This document shows, one piece after another, positions 1 to 6,780 of a stretch of DNA of 14,177 nt (positions are counted from its first letter, which is position 1; every line of letters begins with the position of its first letter). The notes beneath the pieces were generated by a model. The model saw only the letters and a program-made list of their open reading frames with translations, was not told where the DNA came from and did not search any database. The stretch spans positions 1-14,177 of the forward strand of contig CAYPZU010000057.1 of the NCBI GenBank assembly GCA_964415395.1, read 5' to 3'. Source of the stretch: CAYPZU01 sp964415395. GTDB taxonomy: Bacteria; Chlamydiota; Chlamydiia; Chlamydiales; SM23-39. The translations under genes and the position numbers were made by a program.

Positions 1-2
1 AT

Positions 3-2174
3 CGATTTGTTTCTCAATCAGCCCTCTCAACAGAACTGAAAGAAAAGCATCTGCTCAATCTTCTCCAAATAATCTCGAGCGTTTCTCCAGACGAAAGAGA
101 GGGAATCGTAACGCAAACTCTCCGAGTTTCAGAATGTATCCGGTCCTTGAAAGGCTGTTTGGCCTTTCTAGAAGAAATTGTGAAAATTAAACCTGAATTA
201 AGAGCAGAGGCTGTTACGCAAGCGATGAGATTGCTGGACCGTACAATAATTCATGCAGATCGCTATCGAAATCAACACCTAGTCCTAAAGGCTCTTCAGT
301 CGATACCTCCTCGCGAATGGACAGAAATCGTTACGCAAACCCTTTGCTTATTAGACCCTAGCGATATTCCGTTTGCCATGGGAAGCGCCATGGAAATTCT
401 TGCAGCAGTCCCCCTAAATGAAAGAGAATCAGCGATTGCGCAAACTCTTCGTCTATACAACGGTAGGGTATCGGCCTACAAATACACAATCCTTCAACGA
501 ATTCTTCACATCCCTTCAGACGAAAGAGAAGCAGCTTCAAATCAAATTCTCAGGTATGTCGGAAATGTGCAGGACGAAAGTGTCAGGCATTCGCTAATTA
601 TCCAACTTCTCTGCTTGGATGACAGGAACTCAATAATCGATCAAGCTGTTCGACTTGCCTGCAATCATATTGATGAACCCTTTCGGCCAGTCATTCTGGG
701 CGAGCTTGTGAATATTCCAGCAGATGAAAGAGAAGCGGTAGTTTCTCAAACAATTCGAGCGACAACCCCTGAGACAGGCCTTGAAGATACATCTGTGATT
801 TTGAGAGATATCCACCTTATCCCTGCATCACAGAGAGAGAGGGCGGTCACACAAGCCCTTCGGCTGATCGATAATCAAACATCCCCTGAATATAAATACC
901 GAATCGTTCATCGAGCTCTCTCTCTTCCGATTCAACAGATTGAGACAGTCATTGCAATCTCTCTTAGATTCATCGACGACCAGATATCGCCGCAAGAGAG
1001 ACTTCGAATCTTAGAATCGATTATAGACATGCCTCCTCATTTTAGAGAAACCATCCCCCACCCGCTTCAACCGGTCTATCTCCCCTATTATCCCGTTCAA
1101 AGAGGCTTAAATGAAATCTTGAGATTTTATTTGCAAGATATCGCTCATGAGCCTCTATTGATCTTACAAATGTACGCACAATCATGGACAAGAGCGATTC
1201 CTCTCATCCAATATCCTGGAACTGAGGGGGTCGATGCCGGAGGAGTTACCCGCGACTTTATTACAAGGCTCTTTCACTCCCTCTACCCAGACGATCCATT
1301 GCAGGGACGGCTCTGGTTAAAACCAGATAGTCAAAACCTAGCTATTCCAAGAACCGGACCAGCTAGCTCGGATCGCGAAGCGTTCCGCTATATCGGAATT
1401 ATTTTTGGAGAAATCCTCTCAGGACGGCTTCAAGCCACAATAGGCAGCCGCTTCAGTCCCCTTCTTTTTGAAATCCTACACTCCCTCACTGAGGAAGAAA
1501 TCGACAACATTCAATTGTATGAGAATGTGCAGATGCTGCCGGAAACCTTGAGCAAGCTGATTAGAATCTATGCTCAATCTCAACTCCCCTATTTAACAAA
1601 CGAGGAGATCGACGAAATGACTGGAGGGGAGCTTCCGGAAAGAATGGAGACCGATGAAATCCGCACTTTGGAACAATTTTTTACAGAAACTGGATTTTAT
1701 CACGTGATCGAAGCTGCCGCATTGATCGCTCTGGGCATATCTAGCCGCGTCGATTTGGATGAGGCAAAGGGAGAAACCCCTGCCGCTTTAATGGGAGTGA
1801 TTCAAGGCTCTCTCTCAACAGAAAGGATCTTAAATTCCTTCGTTTGGATGAACCAAAACGGCGACCAGCAAGGCTTCCTAACCCGCTGGATCGCAGAAGC
1901 GGCCCCTGAGCGCCTAAAGCAATTCCTCTTTTGCATTTCGGGATCGGAAACTCTGGGACAGCAGCAGTTAAATATCTTCAGCTACAACCCAGCAAATCTT
2001 CAAACCGTTCCCTCATTCCATACCTGCAGCTTCCAAATGGATCTGCCCCGATACGGCTCGTATGAGTTATTTAAGGATAGGCTCGAATATAGCTTGGCGC
2101 ATGCGGCTGCAAATCCGGCTCCAGCGGCATCTGCTGAAGCTCTCCAAGGCAACGGAGCTTTCCAATTTCAATAA
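3..2174 (+). CDS. HECT-type E3 ubiquitin ligase with N-terminal helical repeats, 5'-truncated by window edge
   Basis: The frame is open from position 3, so the true start lies upstream; a TTG at 147 is only an internal codon, since the repeats continue before it. Residues below count from 147. Residues 1 to about 330, plus the 48 upstream codons, hold about ten degenerate 33-40-residue helical repeats with a core like IPxDEREaxxxQTLRL, probably a HEAT/ARM-like solenoid that binds substrate. Residues about 345-660 match a HECT domain: N-lobe motif EGVDAGGVTRDF at 360, FRYIGIIFGEIL after it, LKQFLFCISGSETL in the C-lobe, then the catalytic-loop pattern VPSFHTCSFQMDLPRY with Cys627 (codon 2025-2027) as predicted thioester cysteine. 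A Phe sits four residues from the C-terminus, as in many HECT enzymes. HECT enzymes take ubiquitin from a host E2, so this is inferred to be a secreted effector. No signal is visible because the N-terminus is missing. The gene is more AT-rich than its neighbours. Confidence 0.88.
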   Translation, partial: RFVSQSALSTELKEKHLLNLLQIISSVSPDEREGIVTQTLRVSECIRSLKGCLAFLEEIVKIKPELRAEAVTQAMRLLDRTIIHADRYRNQHLVLKALQSIPPREWTEIVTQTLCLLDPSDIPFAMGSAMEILAAVPLNERESAIAQTLRLYNGRVSAYKYTILQRILHIPSDEREAASNQILRYVGNVQDESVRHSLIIQLLCLDDRNSIIDQAVRLACNHIDEPFRPVILGELVNIPADEREAVVSQTIRATTPETGLEDTSVILRDIHLIPASQRERAVTQALRLIDNQTSPEYKYRIVHRALSLPIQQIETVIAISLRFIDDQISPQERLRILESIIDMPPHFRETIPHPLQPVYLPYYPVQRGLNEILRFYLQDIAHEPLLILQMYAQSWTRAIPLIQYPGTEGVDAGGVTRDFITRLFHSLYPDDPLQGRLWLKPDSQNLAIPRTGPASSDREAFRYIGIIFGEILSGRLQATIGSRFSPLLFEILHSLTEEEIDNIQLYENVQMLPETLSKLIRIYAQSQLPYLTNEEIDEMTGGELPERMETDEIRTLEQFFTETGFYHVIEAAALIALGISSRVDLDEAKGETPAALMGVIQGSLSTERILNSFVWMNQNGDQQGFLTRWIAEAAPERLKQFLFCISGSETLGQQQLNIFSYNPANLQTVPSFHTCSFQMDLPRYGSYELFKDRLEYSLAHAAANPAPAASAEALQGNGAFQFQ

Positions 2175-2258
2175 TGCTTTGAAAAACACTCCAGCGGAAC
2201 TTCCTAATTGAAATTTTTCCTATAAGAGGGCATGCTCCTTGGACTAAAAGGGGCTCCT

Positions 2259-2990
2259 TTGAAAAAATGGATCGCTGCGCTGCTTCTTGCCTCTGGTTCG
2301 CTCTCCGCCGGCGTTTGGGACGCATACGCCGGAACCCATTTCAACTACACGCAGATTGATTTCGACGCGCCTTCCCAGCTGCAGGGCTACACCGGCGGCG
2401 CCGACGCGGGCATCGGCTGCAAATACGGCGATTTCTTTTCCCAGATCGGCTTTGAAGGCTCGTGGAACGCAGGCCCGATTAGCGGAACGCCCTGCCAGCG
2501 CAGTTCGACAACCGAATATTTTCTCGAATGGAAACTGGGATGGAGCTTTTCGGCCTGGAGGCGGCAGCTTTTCATCGATCCCTATACGGGATTCGGCTGG
2601 GATCGCTTCTATAATACACAGGATCCGGCTGGAGCTGACCTTGCTTTCCGCTACGACAAACTCTTCGTACCCGTTGGACTCTATCTTTATTGGCGGTTCT
2701 ACGATTGCACCCGCCTTGGAGTGCAGTTCGAATACCGCCCCGACGTCTACGCGAAGCTCGATCTCATCGGCATCAGCCTCGATGCGAAGGGGGAAAACAG
2801 CTACCGCGCCCAAATCCCGTTGATTTTCGAATCCTGCTGCCATCGGTTCAACCTCAGCTTCGTCCCCTTTTTCGACTGGAGCGAATATGGCCGGGTCGAA
2901 GAGACGAATTCCGCAGGGGCCCTTTTGACCATCCCCGAGCTGATCAAATGGGAAATCGGCCTTCGGATGATTTTAGATCTCAAATACTGA
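2259..2990 (+). CDS. Secreted beta-barrel-like outer-membrane protein
   Basis: The protein has about 243 residues. I choose the TTG at 2259 because it gives a clean signal peptide (MKKWIAALLLASGSLSA, cleavage before GVWDA) and has an AAAAGGGG ribosome site 5-6 bases upstream. The in-frame ATG at 2232 would add nine residues ahead of the signal and lacks a well-spaced site. The mature part alternates aromatic and polar residues in short strands (YAGTHFNYTQIDF, LFVPVGLYLYWRFYDC) and ends in IGLRMILDLKY, as expected of an outer-membrane barrel. Several cysteines, including a CC pair in ESCCHRF, could form disulfides. I do not recognise the exact family. It lies 10 bases before the haloperoxidase gene and is probably cotranscribed with it. 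A pore or an anchoring role is inference. Confidence 0.72.
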   Translation: MKKWIAALLLASGSLSAGVWDAYAGTHFNYTQIDFDAPSQLQGYTGGADAGIGCKYGDFFSQIGFEGSWNAGPISGTPCQRSSTTEYFLEWKLGWSFSAWRRQLFIDPYTGFGWDRFYNTQDPAGADLAFRYDKLFVPVGLYLYWRFYDCTRLGVQFEYRPDVYAKLDLIGISLDAKGENSYRAQIPLIFESCCHRFNLSFVPFFDWSEYGRVEETNSAGALLTIPELIKWEIGLRMILDLKY

Positions 2991-3000
2991 TGGGAGCCTT

Positions 3001-4611
3001 ATGAAGAAAACCGCTCTTTTCCTCGCGCTCGCTGCGCTTCCGAACCTCGCCTTGCCGATCAGCGACGATGATTTCTTCAAACTGCTCCGCGCTCTCAGGC
3101 AAGTCGACTCCCACACCGTCAAATCAGCCGCCGCAGACTACGATGAAAGCCAATCGCAGCCTTCCCAGGAGACGAACGGCGACTATCTCCGCTACGCCGA
3201 TTTGCGCGGAACATTCGGCAAATCGCTCCAGCACTTCAGCTCCGGCTTCATCGACCCCTCCGCTTTCGAGAGCCTCTTCAAAGCGGTCAACACGGGAAAA
3301 AATTCCGACTTCAACCAGATCCAGCTCGGAACGGGCACTGTCAAATTAACCAGCCCCCAGGCCGCTCTCTCTTATTCTCTTACAGGCAACGACGCCTGGC
3401 TGAGAGCCATCCTTCCCGCTCCTACTTTCGCTTCGGCGGAAACTGCAGGCGAAATGGTCGAGCTTTACTGGACTGTCCTCACCCGCGATACCGCCTTCAA
3501 CGCGTTTTCAGGAAACCCGATTGTCGCTGTCGCCTGCACCAATCTGACGGCGCTTTCCGCTTTCAAGGGCCCCCGGATCGGCGGCGCCGTGACTCCGGCG
3601 ACCTACCTGAGAGGCTCGCTCCCCGGCTGCCTGACTGGCCCTTACATCTCCCAATTCCTCTATCAAGACCTCCCCTTCGGAGCCCTCACCGTTCCGCCCA
3701 ACCAAAGAGTTCCGATAGCGGGGATGGTCAACGATTTCAACTACACCTTTGCCGACTGGTTCACCGTTGTAAACGGAGGCTCGACAGGCAATGCAACGAC
3801 CTACGATCTGGCGGAATCGTTTATCCGCAACTCGCGCGACCTGGCCGAATATGTCCACCTCGACACGCCCGGTCAAGCGGGACTTACCGCGTGTCTCATC
3901 CTCGCCTCTTACGGAACACAGGCCCTCGACCCGAACAATCCCTACTTCAACAATCCGACGCAGATGGGATTTGTCACCTACGGCATCTCCCAGATCCTCG
4001 AAATGTGCCGCGTTGCAGTCCACGACGCTCTGAAAGCCGCGTGGTACCACAAATGGCTTTTCAATTTGCGCCTCCGCCCTGAAGAATATGGCTTCTATCT
4101 CGACCAGCAGCTTGCGGGAGGAGCGAACCTCGGCATCCACCCCGATCTGACGACATCTCCCGTGCTTCCGCTTATCCAGGCAAATTACGGATCCTATTTC
4201 CTCCCTGTGGCCTACCCCGAAGGCTCCCCTTCCCACCCCTCCTACCCTTCAGGACACGCCACCTTTACCGCCGCTGCCGTGACGATCCTTAAAGCCTTTT
4301 TCAATGAGGATTTCATCATCCCGAATCCCGTCGAGCCGAACCTCGCCAACAACGCCCTCGTCCCCTACGCCGGCCCTCCCCTCACTGTCGGAGGAGAGCT
4401 GAATAAGCTCGCCGCGAACATCGGAATCGGCAGGGATTCGGGGGGCGTCCACTACCGGAGCGACGCCGAGCAGGGTTTTCTTCTCGGAGAGCAGATCGCC
4501 ATCGACATCCTCAATAATGAAGCCTTCCTGAATAATGAAGACTTCGCCGGCTTCTCCCTCACCAAATTCGACGGAACCCGGATCACAGTCGGAGCAAAGA
4601 AAAAATTATAA
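3001..4611 (+). CDS. Vanadium-dependent haloperoxidase (PAP2 superfamily), exported
   Basis: The protein has 536 residues and starts at ATG with GGGAG just upstream. A signal peptide is visible (MKKTALFLALAALPNLALP). The vanadate pocket of this family is complete: Lys351 and Arg359 in KWLFNLRLRPEE (K-x7-RP spacing, as in algal and bacterial enzymes rather than the fungal K-x6-RP), His412 in PSHPSYPSGH, Ser417-Gly418-His419, then Arg478-x5-His484 in GRDSGGVHYRSD. Such enzymes bind vanadate and use hydrogen peroxide to oxidise halides to hypohalous species; acid phosphatases share the fold, but the length and the K-x7-RP and HPSYPSGH motifs favour haloperoxidase. His412 occupies the place of the second histidine found in bromoperoxidases. 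Halide choice cannot be read from sequence. It should act in the periplasm or outside. Near the C-terminus LNNEAFLNNEDF is an 18-bp near-tandem duplication at about 4513-4540. Confidence 0.88.
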   Translation: MKKTALFLALAALPNLALPISDDDFFKLLRALRQVDSHTVKSAAADYDESQSQPSQETNGDYLRYADLRGTFGKSLQHFSSGFIDPSAFESLFKAVNTGKNSDFNQIQLGTGTVKLTSPQAALSYSLTGNDAWLRAILPAPTFASAETAGEMVELYWTVLTRDTAFNAFSGNPIVAVACTNLTALSAFKGPRIGGAVTPATYLRGSLPGCLTGPYISQFLYQDLPFGALTVPPNQRVPIAGMVNDFNYTFADWFTVVNGGSTGNATTYDLAESFIRNSRDLAEYVHLDTPGQAGLTACLILASYGTQALDPNNPYFNNPTQMGFVTYGISQILEMCRVAVHDALKAAWYHKWLFNLRLRPEEYGFYLDQQLAGGANLGIHPDLTTSPVLPLIQANYGSYFLPVAYPEGSPSHPSYPSGHATFTAAAVTILKAFFNEDFIIPNPVEPNLANNALVPYAGPPLTVGGELNKLAANIGIGRDSGGVHYRSDAEQGFLLGEQIAIDILNNEAFLNNEDFAGFSLTKFDGTRITVGAKKKL

Positions 4612-4619
4612 TACATTGT

Positions 4620-4636
4620 TAATTCAGATTGAATTA
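4620..4636. promoter_or_regulatory. Inverted repeat overlapping the -35 box of the 4670 gene
   Basis: TAATTC-agatt-GAATTA is a perfect 6-bp inverted repeat with a 5-base spacer. Its right arm covers the candidate -35 hexamer at 4629-4634, the usual place for a repressor operator. It could also be chance in an AT-rich gap. Confidence 0.3.
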
Positions 4637-4658
4637 GCAAATCCACCTGATGTATAAT
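4629..4658 (+). promoter_or_regulatory. Sigma70-type promoter for the 4670 gene
   Basis: TTGAAT (4629-4634), an 18-base spacer and a perfect TATAAT (4653-4658). Transcription would begin near 4665, about five bases before the ATG at 4670, leaving no room for a ribosome binding site. Confidence 0.6.
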
Positions 4659-4669
4659 AATCGCCACTT

Positions 4670-5560
4670 ATGGCAACAGAATTACGTTCAATTTCAAGAT
4701 TTTCGAAACCCCGCCCGCCCCAGATTCAGACCGACAGCGAGATCGACTGGGCCAAGCTCAACGGCGAATCGTATAAAACACTCCCCGCTCTCCTCAAAAC
4801 TCATCATGGTCTTAGGGTTGACGCTGAAGCCGCCGAAGCGCGCCGGTTTGTTCAATTCACCAAAGAGGAACTCGAATCGGATCATCTGGTAACGGTTCAG
4901 GAAGAGGGGCTGCTTTGCCTGGGCGTCGCAAAAAAAATCATCTCCACTCTGGGAGAAGGTCTGATTTTTGTCATGCATCGGACAGGGAAGATCTATGCGG
5001 CATCGCCTCTCGCCGGATCTATTTTCCACTCCAGCCTCTGCGTCCCCGGCGAACCTGATTACGAAAACCCGATCGCGCCGGGAACGCTTGCCGCTAGAGA
5101 TGGCGTCCCCACCATAATGAAAGAGGATTCGGGCCATTACGCCCCCAAAAATTGCCTCCCCTACGTACTGGCCAAGCTCTTTGCCGATGGCTGCAAATGG
5201 GTCGTCTCCTGCAGGACGATTTGCTCTCCTTATGAAAGAGTCACAGCGGAGCAAAGGGCGACTCCCGACAGCCGGAGAGCCCGGCTTGAAGCCATTTTGG
5301 CCGCCAAAAAATTGAATGAACTCGCCCCTTCCAGCGCCACAGAGAGGAAAAGTTCTTCCCAGGACGAGACGCCTCAGACGACCCCCTCCCCTGTTCCCCG
5401 CCGGCCTCCCCAGGCAAACGACTCTCCCGCTTTTCTAGCCCGGAAGCTCTCCGACATCACTGTTTCCGGAAACTTGAGCCGCAATCCCCGGCTGGCCCGC
5501 ATACAGACCCAGCTGATTCAGGAAGCTACGCTAAGTCCAAAGTCAAATAGCAGCAATTAA
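4670..5560 (+). CDS. Protein with divergent HSS...SGHY.P domain, function unknown
   Basis: The protein has 296 residues and no signal peptide or membrane segment. Residues about 97-180 carry a recognisable pattern: IFVMHRTGKIYA, then HSS at 120-122, APGTLAARDG, and SGHYAP at 154-159, followed by a helix LPYVLAKLFADG. This layout resembles a domain I recall from plant IQM calmodulin-binding proteins and assorted bacterial proteins (HHSSFLAGG, then AG.L...DG, then SGHY.P), whose biochemistry I cannot state. The resemblance is by motif only. Residues from about 225 form a low-complexity Ser/Pro/Arg tail, probably disordered. The ATG at 4670 has no Shine-Dalgarno sequence and lies about five bases from the predicted transcription start. 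The gene stands alone between the haloperoxidase and an exported protein. A host-directed effector role is possible but unproven. Confidence 0.7.
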   Translation: MATELRSISRFSKPRPPQIQTDSEIDWAKLNGESYKTLPALLKTHHGLRVDAEAAEARRFVQFTKEELESDHLVTVQEEGLLCLGVAKKIISTLGEGLIFVMHRTGKIYAASPLAGSIFHSSLCVPGEPDYENPIAPGTLAARDGVPTIMKEDSGHYAPKNCLPYVLAKLFADGCKWVVSCRTICSPYERVTAEQRATPDSRRARLEAILAAKKLNELAPSSATERKSSSQDETPQTTPSPVPRRPPQANDSPAFLARKLSDITVSGNLSRNPRLARIQTQLIQEATLSPKSNSSN

Positions 5561-5565
5561 GCCGC

Positions 5566-5594
5566 TTGCCAGCAATCCCTCTCTGGTTCAAAAT
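5566..5594 (+). promoter_or_regulatory. Candidate promoter for the 5615 gene
   Basis: TTGCCA (5566-5571), a 17-base spacer and CAAAAT (5589-5594). It matches consensus at 5 of 6 and 4 of 6 positions. The start would fall near 5601, just ahead of the AAAAAAGG ribosome site at 5602-5609. Confidence 0.4.
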
Positions 5595-5614
5595 GCCACC
5601 TAAAAAAGGTTTCT

Positions 5615-6400
5615 ATGCTTAAAAAATCCCTGCTCGCCCTCTCGCTTCTCTCGGTTGCCTATGCTGAAAATCCAGACAGCTTCGTTCGGAAATTTCTTAC
5701 CGAAACCCAATCGTGCTCCCAAAAGCAGGAAGTGGACGGCCTTCTCGCCCGCCTGATGGAGCAAGGGGAAATCCTCGAAAGCGGCAGCGACGATCTCCGC
5801 ATCAACTACGTCTCTGCGCAAGGGTGCATCGAACACATGCTCGCCTGCATGCAGGCGATCGGTGAAATCAAAGGGCTCACAGGCGCGATCCACACGCCGA
5901 ATCCCGCCACGCCGCTCTGCGCTCTGCCGGAAGGCTCCATCTCCGATCTTCTCGACGCCTCGATCCGCGATGACGCCCGCAAACTCTACACCGTCCGCAC
6001 GCGGACCCAAATCGTCCGCGAGTTCCTCGCCAAAGGCGGCAAGCTCTATATCGCCTACCCGCAAGGCGGGCTCGAAAAGAGAACGCTCGAACAACAGACC
6101 ATCTACAAGAATGAGCTTAAGGCGCATCCCGAGACGCTATTCGATTGCGTGCTAAACACGCCCGCCATCGATGCGGATCTGATTGGCGCGACCTATCTTT
6201 TCCAGGACAAGGAAGGGCATTCATACGCCTTTTCGATCAAAGCGCGCCAGGCGAACGACATCCATTCCCAATCTGAATGGGGCCTCTGGTTCGGACCGCT
6301 CGAAAATCCCAAAATTCAGGCCCGCGTCGACGCCGTCTTCGATGCGCTCGCCTCCCTCGGCGCCCCCGACCTGAGAAATGTGGAAATGAATAAGAAATAA
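5615..6400 (+). CDS. Small exported protein of unknown function
   Basis: The protein has 261 residues. The ATG at 5615 follows AAAAAAGG by about five bases. A short signal peptide is clear (MLKKSLLALSLLSVAYA, cleavage before ENPD). The mature protein looks like a mixed helix-strand globular domain; it contains cysteines in QSCSQKQ, QGCIEHMLACM, LCALPEG and FDCVLN that could pair after export. There are no lipobox, membrane segments or catalytic motifs that I recognise. A middle stretch, REFLAKGGKLYIAYPQGG, looks like a helix followed by a strand. It is the last + strand gene before a repeat-rich convergent gap. Role unknown; the periplasm or secretion beyond it are the likely locations. Confidence 0.7.
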   Translation: MLKKSLLALSLLSVAYAENPDSFVRKFLTETQSCSQKQEVDGLLARLMEQGEILESGSDDLRINYVSAQGCIEHMLACMQAIGEIKGLTGAIHTPNPATPLCALPEGSISDLLDASIRDDARKLYTVRTRTQIVREFLAKGGKLYIAYPQGGLEKRTLEQQTIYKNELKAHPETLFDCVLNTPAIDADLIGATYLFQDKEGHSYAFSIKARQANDIHSQSEWGLWFGPLENPKIQARVDAVFDALASLGAPDLRNVEMNKK

Positions 6401-6429
6401 CAGGATCGGCAGGATCTAGCAGGATAGGA

Positions 6430-6496
6430 AAAGAAGGAACAGGATAATCCCGTTCCGGGATTCCAGGATCAGGCATGATACGCAGGATAGATTTTA
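6430..6496 (+). repeat. 67-bp direct repeat, copy 1
   Basis: It is identical to 6689-6755 at 66 of 67 positions (C at 6463 versus T at 6722). It contains the hairpin AATCCC-gttcc-GGGATT at 6446-6462 and ends with GGCATGATACGCAGGATAG plus ATTTTA. The two copies bracket the four-way-junction segment. Confidence 0.93.
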
Positions 6497-6516
6497 TTCT
6501 GACTGCGAGGAAACCG

Positions 6517-6596
6517 GATCCGCCGGGCGCAAACGGAGTTTGCGGCTGCGCCATCGGCGCAGCCAGCCTCAGTCTCGGAGGCTGTGCCCGGCGATC
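6517..6596. repeat. Perfect four-way-junction (cloverleaf) palindrome
   Basis: An outer stem pairs CGCCGGGC (6521-6528) with GCCCGGCG (6586-6593), extendable by GAT/ATC across one bulged C. Inside, three hairpins abut directly: GCAAAC-gga-GTTTGC (6529-6543), GGCTGCGCC-atc-GGCGCAGCC (6544-6564) and AGCCTC-agtctcg-GAGGCT (6565-6583). Only GT at 6584-6585 is unpaired at the junction. It could extrude as a DNA cruciform or fold as RNA. It is much more GC-rich than its flanks and has no tRNA signature such as an anticodon loop of seven or a TTC loop. Confidence 0.8.
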
Positions 6597-6688
6597 AGTA
6601 TATTTTTATCCTATCTATCCTTAGGCTCGCAGAGCGAGCCGTCATCCTGCCCATCCTGTAATATTCTTATAGATCGAGTGCGCCACTG

Positions 6689-6755
6689 AAAGAAGGAACA
6701 GGATAATCCCGTTCCGGGATTTCAGGATCAGGCATGATACGCAGGATAGATTTTA
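6689..6755 (+). repeat. 67-bp direct repeat, copy 2
   Basis: It matches 6430-6496 with one mismatch at a constant offset of 259 bases. Its hairpin AATCCC-gttcc-GGGATT lies at 6705-6721. It ends 26 bases before the stop codon of the convergent - strand gene. Confidence 0.93.
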
Positions 6756-6780
6756 ATCATATTGCTTGAGGGATGCCGCC

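Larger units (their letters stand above)
6401..6780. repeat. Gene-free convergent gap filled with CAGGAT-rich repeats and hairpins
   Basis: This 380-bp gap separates the 3' ends of two convergent genes. The hexamer CAGGAT (or CATGAT) recurs on the + strand at 6401, 6410, 6420, 6440, 6464, 6474, 6483, 6699, 6723, 6733 and 6742, and inverted as ATCCTG at 6645 and 6653. Hairpins between these include a perfect GGCTCGC-aga-GCGAGCC at 6624-6640. None is followed by a T run, so ordinary intrinsic terminators are not evident. No credible reading frame crosses the gap. Confidence 0.75.

Noticed and set aside
2208..2226. TTGAAA and TATAAG ahead of the 2259 gene as a promoter
   Set aside because: The boxes are only seven bases apart; TATAAG alone could be a -10 box but has no matching -35 box.
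2244..2843. 199-residue - strand frame opposite the first barrel-like gene
   Set aside because: No start signal, and the + strand frame has a signal peptide and an operon partner.
3508..4236. 242-residue - strand reading frame opposite the haloperoxidase
   Set aside because: No motif, no ribosome site, and the + strand frame contains the vanadate ligands.
4650..4892. Alternative + strand 80-residue frame starting just before the 4670 gene
   Set aside because: It starts inside the TATAAT promoter, has no ribosome site and overlaps a longer frame with a recognisable domain.
6517..6596. tRNA or tmRNA gene suggested by the cloverleaf shape
   Set aside because: Arm and loop sizes do not fit (loops of 3, 3 and 7), and the T-loop, D-loop and discriminator/CCA signals are missing.
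6401..6760. CRISPR array suggested by repeated short motifs
   Set aside because: The repeats are a 6-base word plus two 67-bp copies, with no regular repeat-spacer periodicity and no cas gene.
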